In this document: positions 59,501-64,000 of the stretch, piece after piece
Numbering within the stretch: position 1 is the first letter of the stretch
Layout of the letters: each line of letters starts with the position of its first letter
Assembly (NCBI GenBank): GCA_038501625.1
Contig: JAZAYU010000080.1
Span: forward strand, 2,232,001-2,296,000
Reading direction: 5' to 3'
Length of the DNA stretch: 64,000 bases
Source of the DNA: Corbicula japonica
Taxonomy: Eukaryota; Mollusca; Bivalvia; Venerida; Cyrenidae
The notes under the pieces: model-generated
What the model was told of the DNA's origin: nothing
The model's input: the letters and a program-made list of their open reading frames with translations, nothing else
Databases searched by the model: none
Translations under genes and position numbers: made by a program

Positions 59501-62054
59501 GAAACAAGAATCGATTTTTTCGAATGTAGATCAGATTGCCTTTATTTGCTAGAAAAATTCACATTATACTCATTTACATTCTCATTTCCACTGTCGTGTA
59601 AAATGTTTTACCTGCCTTGACGCTTGTAAACACTTGAGTCATGCGCTGAGACTTTTTCGAACTAATACATGTGTTTATATTAGAAAAAAGTCATACTTGA
59701 TTATTCACCTGCTAAACTTAAACATTAATAAGAAACCAATTAGTAGTTATCATGGTTATATTGACTAATATTATATGATTTTCAAATTGAACATTCTATC
59801 AATAAATCTTGAATAAATATCCGATAGTCGATCAAAGTAACCGAGCAAGTTATAGAAAAAGAAATTTCGATCATCGTTTTTATCAATAATAATTAAAAAG
59901 AAAGCATTTATTTTGGGTCGTGACTTGTAAGAGCTTAGCTGTGAAGAAAATAGCCATCTTGTCGTGTTTTCTAATGAAAATGGAAACTGCATTTATATTA
60001 AAGGTACCTGCGAAATCACCGGTTTGCGTAATAGAAAAGTAAATACGAATAAAAAATGCAAGGATAATAGTTTGACATCTTTCTGCCTTAAATTGACATA
60101 CACGGCCCAGTCATCGAAAGAACTTAAATAAGATAAATAAAGTGATTTCGTAAATTTACTTCTTTTAATCCTTATTGGGCAACTTTAAAAGAAAAAGTAA
60201 TGTTTAACATAAACTGACCGTCAATGAACTCTTCTCTTCAGTTGGTCAACGTTTAAAAATATTTTAACAGTCTGCAAATTTGCAGTAAAGAGAAAAAGGC
60301 TTGATGGCGTCACCACCGGAAGTGTGTTCCTGGTCATCGTCATGGCGATTGTTTGAAAATTCGTCATAAGCAAAACTTTAAATGCAAGGTCATACTTTTT
60401 TATAAATCAGTTAATACGGGTAGTAATTTCCGAAGCGGTAACTTTCTATTATCAAGGGTTTATATTACAGGAAAAATCAAAAATGATAATTATTCAGCAG
60501 GATATCCGTGCCCAAGGTCATAAAACTGAGCATGGAAACCAGTCTCAAATCTGAAGCATCTGATTGGCTGAAATGGCGACTGGTCGCCATTTCAGCCAAT
60601 CAGATGCTTGAGATTTGAGACTGGTTTCCAATTTCAGCTTTATAACCTTCAACCCCGTAGTTACATCAATTCAATGACAATTCAGCTTCAGGTCTTTATA
60701 GTCTGTTTTCTTTACAAAAATAAGCAAAATGGTAATGGAAATAACACATTTTGCGACTAAATTAGCAACAGAAGGAAAATTTCGAATTCAAATTTACAAC
60801 ATATTAGCTATGACAGTTCTGATTAGACAATGCTTGTTTTTATTTTCCTTTTTCATAATTTCGGCACATTCAATAATGAGGCAAACAATAAAAATGGGGA
60901 TTATTTACTTTGCGAGAAATGTAGAGTAAACTTTGGATTCACACAAAAAGGATCTAAACTGTTCTCATAAACTGTGTGCTTAAAAGAATGTTTCTCTTTT
61001 GTGAACGGAGACCAGCGATTTGTGATGGTCTTTGTCTACATTTGTTGCATATTTGGTCATCGTTTTGCACATTGAATTCTGCTGATTTTTTGGCGAACTT
61101 CTATTAACATAAGATTCACTTAATTTATGTTGCTTTTGGACACTTTTTGAACATGAACATTCAAGTTTTATTACTATTATAATTCTGATTTTAGTTTGGT
61201 GGCTCTTAATCTTTTTATTCGCATTAGATCTATTACCTGCAAAAAAGTTTGGTCCGCAAGTAATAAAATAAAAAATGGGAATTTGAAAAATACAACTTCG
61301 TCATTCTTCAAAAAAGATGAGAGGAAAAAAGAGCATGCGTTTATTATACGATCAGTTTAAACATGAATTCAGCGACAATAAATAAACACGAAACCCTGAA
61401 TGGCCAAATAGCAATTCATCATACCACTAAATGTTTAAACTATCATCCACACATTTACCTCAAACAACACGTACAAGTTGACAAGCCACCTATCTGACAA
61501 TGATAAACACAAATCACAAAAATAAATATGTAGATAGCAACATATTCAAGTGAAATCTATATTATAAGGTGCTTAATGACCTTGCACTCTACGCATCTGT
61601 AGAAGCATTTGCCTGCATTGATTCTCTTCTTTAAAACAAATGGGGCGCGTCACGGAAAAAGGTACCTTCGGACAATTGACGTCAATTCTTGAAATGACGT
61701 TATAAGTTGAGCAGACAACAAAACTTATTATGCAGTTCTCGGTTGAAATAACACGTTAATGACAAAATGTGTAACAAAGTCTCAAGTAAATATGAGAAAT
61801 AATAGATAATTGTAAGTTCTTTCCAAATATAGTAACAACTTGAAAGTCGAAAAATATTACCTATTCCCGTGTCGCGCTGCAAATAATGTCATTTTTATCA
61901 ATTACAGCAAAGGAGTTCCTGGCTCTCTATCTCAAGTATCCTACGTATAGACCTGAGATGAAGGACAATGAACAATTAGCATACCATAGTTATGATCACA
62001 TCTGGATTGCGGCATTGGCATTAAATTGCACTATACAGAGACTTAAAGACATGG
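35289..62054 (+). CDS. GABA-B-type class C GPCR, 5' part: signal peptide and Venus-flytrap domain (gene 2, 7 exons, continues right)
   Basis: Spliced gene whose 3' part lies outside the window. Exons are 35289-35525, 40736-40873, 50791-50961, 52545-52646, 57719-57784, 58522-58717 and 61908-62054, all with GT-AG introns and compatible phases, giving 352 residues so far. Seen in order: hydrophobic signal peptide, lobe 1 start with KSWNGGLAC, SKCDSG, a second cysteine in GAPCSV, ASPILSDRTRFPRFFR, WTKVATI, HDARIIV, YGSKIVWIFPGWY and YDHIWIAALAL. All match the GABA-B extracellular domain, subunit 1 more than subunit 2. Role by family: extracellular ligand binding at the plasma membrane, normally as a heterodimer. 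Several pocket positions differ (see findings), so GABA binding is not certain. The seven-helix part is not in the window. Confidence 0.93.
36091..36204 (+). repeat. GGGC/CAGG/ACCG low-complexity tract
   Basis: Runs of GGGCGGGCGGG, CAGGCAGGCGGG, ACCGACCGACCG and GGCAGGCAGGCAGG. Open frames across it on both strands come from the 4-base periodicity and are not genes. Confidence 0.85.
38333..38470 (+). repeat. Dispersed GTTGCGCTCAACCC family, best copy
   Basis: TTGAGTTGCGCTCAACCC, GCAGTAATATGCATTTCCATTA-like and GTGTTCGGTGGCTTTCAAAG strings. Related copies: 6278-6420 (plus), 54480-54650 and 55500-55690 (reverse), and a partial one at 57530-57600. Minor pieces near 17530 and 25075. Confidence 0.65.
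39061..39203 (+). repeat. tRNA-like insert between 32-bp direct repeats
   Basis: GCTCCATAGGATCTTTGCTC and its continuation to GTTCTGTG (about 32 bases) occur at 39029-39060 and again at 39206-39237. Between them lies a tRNA-like module, CAGCTCAGTAGGGAG and CGGGCTCGAGTCCCGG. Either a SINE with unusually long target duplication or a local duplication. Confidence 0.6.
39640..39780 (+). repeat. ~75-bp repeat with GTATTCGCTGTTTGTGTAGA hairpins
   Basis: GGGTATTCGCTGTTTGTGTAGAACGAATACCC can pair with itself; it occurs at 39654, in altered form at 39718, and a mirrored relative at 39597-39630. CTCANTGCTGGCAGT-like strings recur between. Confidence 0.6.
40055..40125. repeat. 136-bp palindrome family, half copy F
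   Basis: Left arm only, ending exactly at the centre (GGCGACTGGT), followed by unrelated sequence. In gene 2 first intron. Confidence 0.85.
40736..40873 (+). CDS. Gene 2 exon 2: lobe 1, disulfide cysteines
   Basis: Acceptor TTGTTTCAG, donor GTATAG, 46 codons, phase 0. Contains CDSGTS and GAPCSVASE; these two cysteines correspond to the conserved lobe 1 disulfide. The serine right after the second cysteine is in the place of a GABA-contacting serine of subunit 1. Ends YLWNVTQ. Confidence 0.93.
41588..41659. repeat. 136-bp palindrome family, half copy G
   Basis: Right arm only, starting at the centre (GACTGGTCGCC); the outer end is diverged (TTATGATCTTGGGCA). In gene 2 second intron. Confidence 0.8.
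42333..42405 (+). other. tRNA relic
   Basis: AAAGCTCAGTGGATAAGA (A box) and GCATGTTCGAATCC (B box) at tRNA-like spacing. Arms are degraded; not a functional tRNA. Confidence 0.45.
42464..43352 (+). repeat. Dispersed ~0.9-kb repeat with tRNA-like core, inverted copy 2
   Basis: Inverted partner of 1-971. Starts TTCGGCGTTAGCTGTCTAAG and ends near AACTAAACTGTG. Two internal direct repeats of TTATTATGCAG with ATTTCGATTGGT are at 42545-42590 and 42644-42690. In gene 2 second intron. Confidence 0.8.
42927..42996 (+). other. tRNA-like module inside the repeat (copy 2)
   Basis: GTAGTGTAGTGGATGACAC (A-box type), anticodon arm TCGCCTCCCAAGCGA that would read as Gly-CCC, and CCGGGTTCAATACTCGG as a good T arm, followed by a run of T. 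The 5' flank does not pair with GAGGGAC, so no acceptor stem; a tRNA-Gly-like SINE head is more likely than a functional gene. Confidence 0.6.
43838..43915 (-). other. tRNA relic with poly-T end
   Basis: On the minus strand GGCCGTGGCAGTAACGC precedes GTATGTTCGAATCCCATGAG and a run of eight T. Looks like a polymerase III unit, but the T stem has mismatches. The plus-strand open frame over it is not coding. Confidence 0.45.
44648..45205. mobile_element. 558-bp MITE with GCTTTCCAAAAAGC ends
   Basis: The left end GCTTTCCAAAAAGCTAGTCG, continuing through GTCATT and CTTTTAACAAGACGGC, is mirrored at the right (45147-45205). No clear target duplication; no coding content. Lies in the second intron of gene 2. 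Confidence 0.65.
45206..46796 (+). other. Part of gene 2 second intron
   Basis: Two roughly 110-base direct repeats (TTTCATNACCCNATTT, TTCTGCAAAA-TGTGTGTTC and TTCCAAAGAT) at 45235-45300 and 45358-45425, and a short duplication of AACGACTGAGTAAGAGTCTA at 45900 and 45928. Nothing coding. Confidence 0.5.
46797..46870 (-). other. tRNA relic
   Basis: On the minus strand CAACGCAGTGGTTAATGCG (A box) and CGGGTTCGATTCACAGGGAC (B box and 3' stem). Acceptor pairing is not evident. Confidence 0.45.
47205..47420. repeat. AGATCC dispersed repeat, decayed copy 7
   Basis: CAGTTTAGATCCAGATCATC, GTCACAAATAATCAAGTGAA and GCTCAGACGGCACGGATGAG are degraded forms of the family, with an AT palindrome inserted in the middle. 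Confidence 0.5.
47297..47333. repeat. AT-rich short palindrome
   Basis: CCAAAGACCTATA then alternating AT, then TATAGGTCTTTGG. It sits inside a degenerate copy of the AGATCC dispersed repeat (47205-47420). Confidence 0.6.
47713..47802. repeat. 90-bp palindrome with nested inner hairpin
   Basis: GTTTATTTGGAGGCTTGTAC to CCGTTT/AAACGG arms pair with a single one-base bulge, and the 17-base centre GCCCAGCTGCGCTGGGC is itself a hairpin. GC-rich centre in an AT-rich region. In gene 2 second intron. Confidence 0.85.
48548..48827 (-). mobile_element. 280-bp tRNA-derived SINE with 12-bp TSD
   Basis: Minus strand begins GGGGCGTCCGTGGCCGAGTG (tRNA-Ser-like head, A box) with GTGAGTTCGAGACC as B box, then a body with CCCAGGTGCCCGCTCGAG and GGGGCACCTGGGGTCTTCC. 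CTGTACATCCCC is repeated exactly at 48536-48547 and 48828-48839. I recall this head-plus-body layout from bivalve SINEs. The two overlapping plus-strand open frames here are not genes. Confidence 0.85.
49211..49915 (+). repeat. ~173-bp tandem array, four units
   Basis: Units start GTTGAAGGTCAA-CAACTAG near 49212, 49384, 49559 and 49740, with CTCAATTTCTTGTTTTG, GCAGGAATAACTTATTTAT and GAGTTACCTTCACAC in each. In gene 2 second intron. Confidence 0.9.
50477..50612 (+). repeat. ~34-bp GC-rich tandem array, four units
   Basis: GATTTGGGGCTGTCCCGGCT followed by AGTCGGTACGG, repeated four times about 180 bp before gene 2 exon 3. Clearly richer in G and C than its surroundings. Confidence 0.9.
50791..50961 (+). 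CDS. Gene 2 exon 3: lobe 1 core
   Basis: Acceptor TTGTTTCAG, donor GTAAGT, 57 codons, phase 0. Starts LSLASASPILSDRTRFPRFF and includes LLNPARIELMRLFNWTKVAT, closely parallel to the GABA-B subunit 1 stretch with S-P-A-L-S, F-P-x-F-F-R and N-P-x-R. The intron before it is about 9.9 kb and filled with repeats. Confidence 0.94.
51885..52033. repeat. 149-bp near-perfect palindrome
   Basis: Begins AATGATTCTTATTTTGGTGC and ends with its exact complement; the arms of about 70 bp differ only by a 3-base bulge near the centre (GCGCGCTAGCGC). Unrelated in sequence to the 136-bp palindrome family. Lies in the third intron of gene 2. Confidence 0.85.
52545..52646 (+). CDS. Gene 2 exon 4: lobe 1/lobe 2 crossover
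   Basis: Acceptor AATTTAG, donor GTAACG, 34 codons, phase 0. VTDDFVQRVQGTNITIL then EIFVSSSTARIENLK. The position and the D-D-x-x-x-R-V pattern match the family; sequence here is less conserved than in neighbouring exons. Confidence 0.88.
53465..53812 (+). repeat. 24-bp tandem array around TTACGTAA, ~14 units
   Basis: Unit GTCTTACTTGTTTACGTAAG plus AAAT, with TTACGTAA a palindrome in almost every unit and a recurring variant TTAACGTTAG. In gene 2 fourth intron. Confidence 0.92.
54151..54222. repeat. 136-bp palindrome family, decayed copy J
   Basis: CCAAGATCATTAAACTGGAG, ACCAGTTTCCGTTTCAGCC and GTGCTTGAAATAAGAGA are recognisable pieces of the family, with many changes and a deletion. Confidence 0.55.
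54974..55336. mobile_element. Foldback MITE with ~150-bp arms
   Basis: Left arm (54974-55122) starts CCGTGGGGAATCAAAA and ends GCGCGCTAATGAAAGCTTT; the right arm (about 55194-55336) is its reverse complement with scattered changes. Arms are almost half the element, separated by about 70 bp. The short plus-strand frame across it is not a gene. Confidence 0.75.
56058..56340 (+). repeat. ~143-bp direct duplication
   Basis: GGTTTCAAG, AAGAGGTAAA-ATTGTT and TTCAAAACTCAGTG-AGTGCAT occur twice in the same order (56058-56200 and 56200-56340). Just before, a 36-base string with ACGTGCAATTCTGTGTTCTG is at 55763 and again at 56022. Confidence 0.65.
57088..57186 (+). other. tRNA-like module with good A and B boxes
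   Basis: TAGCTCAGTTGG matches the polymerase III A box and GGTTCGCTCCC the B box, 55 bases apart, with a long middle like a class II tRNA. No convincing acceptor stem; probably a SINE head. A partial echo (GGCTTAGCGCTGTTG) is near 50630. Confidence 0.5.
57276..57410. repeat. 136-bp palindrome family, full but diverged copy H
   Basis: AAGATCATAAAAC ... GGCGACCAGTCGCC ... TTTTATAACCTT, both arms present with several differences, so older than copies A, D and I. In gene 2 fourth intron. Confidence 0.85.
57719..57784 (+). CDS. Gene 2 exon 5: lobe 2 strand
   Basis: Acceptor GTTTTACAG, donor GTATTT, 22 codons, phase 0. NHDARIIVTAMYEDKARVV is an excellent match to the D-A-R-I-I-V segment of GABA-B subunit 1, whose tyrosine in the same place contacts ligand. 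Confidence 0.92.
58522..58717 (+). CDS. Gene 2 exon 6: lobe 2
   Basis: Acceptor TTTCGTAG, donor GTAAGT; 65 codons plus one base, so it ends in phase 1. AYKTGMYGSKIVWIFPGWY, then GCTAEQMSEVVEG and MYWNPVEERGIAGLT. The P-G-W-Y turn and the C-T-x-x-x-M-x-E-x-V-E-G string are typical of GABA-B subunit 1. The phase agrees with the acceptor at 61907. Confidence 0.94.
58718..60513 (+). other. Part of gene 2 sixth intron
   Basis: A piece of the widespread repeat at 59230-59460; the rest unrecognised. The minus-strand frame at 59771-59992 is not supported. Confidence 0.45.
60514..60649. repeat. 136-bp palindrome family, full copy I, reversed flanks
   Basis: Full palindrome, but here TGCCC flanks the left and AACCC the right, the mirror of copy A, showing that the element has distinguishable ends and inserted in the other direction. 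In gene 2 sixth intron. Confidence 0.9.
61642..61880. mobile_element. 240-bp MITE with GGGGCGCG ends, copy 2, next to gene 2 exon 7
   Basis: Same family as 17935-18174 (239 versus 240 bp), with the right end decayed to CGCGCTGC. CAAAT-like flanks on both sides suggest a short target duplication. It ends 27 bases before the exon at 61908, leaving only the last part of the intron between them. Confidence 0.75.
61908..62054 (+). CDS. Gene 2 exon 7: lobe 2 end
   Basis: Acceptor TCAATTACAG, donor GTAAGT; first two bases finish a serine codon from exon 6. KEFLALYLKYPTYRPEMKD, then AYHSYDHIWIAALALNCT, the family's Y-D-x-I-W-A helix. A MITE ends 27 bases before this exon. The next exon must start with two bases of a codon; I could not find it before 64000. 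Confidence 0.93.
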
Positions 62055-63500
62055 GTAAGTTATATTCTTGCATACCGGATAAGTATTTCCGCGTGATTTA
62101 CCGGAAAAGTAAATCTAATCTTTTCACTGAGGAAAAGATACTACATAAGTGACGTCACGTCTTCAAGTATCTAACGTAATTTATTCAAGTTAGTGACGTC
62201 ATTTACAAAACAACGTTTGCGTAAACGTCAATATTTCAGCATAAGGAAACAAACTCAAGTCTGTATACATATACACAAATGTTATGAACAGTAATAGGTA
62301 TGCAAGAAAAAGTATCTAGCATGAGAAATTCGGTAAAGATAGAAAAATCTGTCACTTCGGGTGAACTGTTTTGACGGGAACTCGGCAGAGCCTCGTTCCC
62401 ACAAAACCGTTCCCCCTCGGTGACAGATTTTTCCATTTTTACCTCACACTCGTGCAAGATACTTATAATGTTGAACCTGAATACACTGCGCTTTTAAAGG
62501 ATCTGACCGACAATCGATCATACATACACGCATATTCCTATGAAATATTTTACTGTAACAGTAAAGCAGAAGTTTTATACTCGGTTATTCTGATATTGAG
62601 ATATCTAAATATGTATATTGTTAAACAATATTTATAAGAAGATCAAACAAATTTACATAGATAGTGTAAAATGTACTATCACGTTTCTGCAAAACCGTAT
62701 TTGTAAAACAACATATTCACTGCCCAGACATGGAATTGAATTACTTATGTAAGGATGATATAGAAAACAAAGAGTAATGTCATTCAATACATTTATACCA
62801 CTTACAAGAAACCTGTTGGAATCAAAAGTCAGCAATCCTGTACGTAAGATATCCGTAGCTACTTGGATTTATAATGGAAAATTCTTGTTTCCTCGTCACA
62901 ATATTGAGCATCCTGCAAAATTGTTATCAATTCAAAATATAGGTTAATTATTTATCAAGCCTTTATCGGGTCGATAAAGTAAAATGTAGAACATGATAAC
63001 AATGAACAATAACAAGTAAATTGTATGTCTATGTTTTAATCCAGTTGTTTGATTAAAACCATTAAAATCTCACATCTCATATTTTCGGTTGTGACCTTTT
63101 TAGACGATCTCTTTTCAACACAATTGCTGAAGAGATGCTTTTAAAATAACCCACAATTTAACAAATAGATGACACGCAAAGCTATCTAAATTGGGTAACG
63201 CGGATATAACACGTAAAAGATGAAGAATAGTTATCGAGTGTAAAGTAAAGTGTATTCATAAATCCATGCTCTCTTCTCCTCTCTACTTTTTGGCTGTGTG
63301 GGTAGACTGTGTTTTCTGATCTTGGCGATTTTTCTTCCTACTGAAATTAATGCACGTCAATGTAGTTCAGGCCATTCAGTTAAATGGACATAATAATAAA
63401 CGTCTAAACGACATCAGTATTATGGACAAGATATTTAATGGATAAATTAAAATACGTGTATTTCTTATCAGAAAAAGAACATTTCTCAGCAGACAAGGTA
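62055..63500 (+). other. Gene 2 intron after the last visible exon
   Basis: Holds the hairpin at 62317-62463, a repeat piece near 63255-63330, and a short inverted pair (AAATACGTGTATTT at 63451 and AAATACACGTATT near 63506) just before the reverse transcriptase remnant. No exon with the required phase and family motifs was found. Confidence 0.5.
62317..62463. repeat. Hairpin element in gene 2 last visible intron
   Basis: GTATCTAGCATGAG and AAAAATCTGTCAC at the left are mirrored by GTGACAGATTTTT and CTCGTGCAAGATAC at the right; the centre also pairs (GGGAAC / GTTCCC, GTTTTG / CAAAAC). The open frame across it is not coding. Confidence 0.6.
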
Positions 63501-64000
63501 AAAAAATAATAAAAAAAATACACGTATTGCTTGTTGCTGATCTGTTTTTATACTGTTACGAAAGAGATTTTATGTTATATCTTTCTACCGAACATCAAAA
63601 TGACATTATTACAACCTTTAAGAACACGTCGAGGTACCTTGATGATTTGTTGATATAGATAATAACCATTTTCAATCTCTGGTAATAAACTTTACCCTCA
63701 TGAACTACAACTTAATAAAGCAAACACTTCGGACAAGCAAGCAAACTTTCTTGATCTTAATCTTTCTATAGAAAATGGATACGTTACTACTAAAATATAT
63801 GATAAAACAGACGATTTTAATTTAAATATGGTAAATTTTCCGTTTCTAGACAGCGATGTTCCTCGTGCAACATCTTACGGGGTTTATATCTCACAGCTTG
63901 TTCGCTTTTCAAGAGCTTGCAATGATGTTAATGATTTCAATGAACGTAATCTTTGCATAACATAAATACGATTAAAACAAGGTTATCGGCATCATAAATT
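63501..64000 (+). pseudogene. Decayed reverse transcriptase of a retroelement (runs off right edge)
   Basis: Frame starting near 63510 reads ADLFLYCYERDF and reaches NTSRYLDDLL; the YLDD at 63635-63646 is the reverse transcriptase catalytic box. A stop (63656-63658) and shifts to another frame follow, then ANFLDLNLSIENGY, NMVNFPFLDSDVPRATSY and YISQLVRF, another stop at 63963-63965 and LKQGYRHH. These strings recur in a reverse transcriptase family I recall from cnidarian and bivalve genomes. At least two frame breaks and two stops show it is dead. Class (Penelope-like, non-LTR or other) cannot be settled from this fragment. It sits downstream of the last visible gene 2 exon. Confidence 0.8.

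Noticed and set aside
62371..62637. Possible next exon of gene 2
   Set aside because: No acceptor with the needed phase, no GABA-B motif, and overlap with a hairpin repeat.
63100..63155. Possible exon after TTTTTAG at 63104
   Set aside because: The needed frame stops within 15 codons and does not resemble the family.

Overview
This is animal nuclear DNA, most likely from a bivalve mollusc. It is AT-rich, its genes are split into short exons with clean GT-AG introns, and the space between exons is packed with small transposons, foldback palindromes, tandem arrays and tRNA-derived SINE-like units. The bivalve call rests mainly on the overall repeat style and on one SINE (48548-48827, minus strand) whose layout I recall from bivalve genomes; the animal call is secure from the receptor genes.

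Two genes are supported by coding similarity, both on the plus strand and both GABA-B-type class C G-protein-coupled receptors. Gene 1 (1197-11470) is the 3' part of a receptor: eight exons encode the end of the extracellular domain, all seven transmembrane helices and a short C-terminal tail with a stop at 11468-11470. Its helices and loops look more like GABA-B subunit 2. Gene 2 (35289-62054 and beyond the right edge) is the 5' part of a second receptor: a signal peptide and seven exons encode most of a Venus-flytrap ligand-binding domain that looks more like GABA-B subunit 1. All exon junctions checked are in phase with each other. The two genes sit head-to-tail about 24 kb apart, which suggests a tandem receptor cluster extending past both edges.

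The rest is repeat-derived. Notable items are: a family of about 136-bp near-perfect palindromes at ten loci, three of which are half copies cut at the palindrome centre; a 2.0-kb element (12302-14301) with 93-bp terminal inverted repeats starting CACAGTG and a 5-bp target duplication, as in the Transib/RAG group; a 1.77-kb transposon (25261-27025) whose empty site is preserved in a nearby duplicate; a 240-bp MITE present twice, one copy ending 27 bp before a receptor exon; an inverted pair of about 0.9-kb tRNA-containing repeats 42 kb apart; an SGNH-hydrolase-like reading frame with a single in-frame stop; and a decayed reverse transcriptase at the right edge.

No protein-coding gene other than the two receptors, the SGNH-like remnant and the reverse transcriptase remnant could be supported. 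Most other open frames are under 130 codons, several begin at non-ATG codons, and they overlap repeats or introns.
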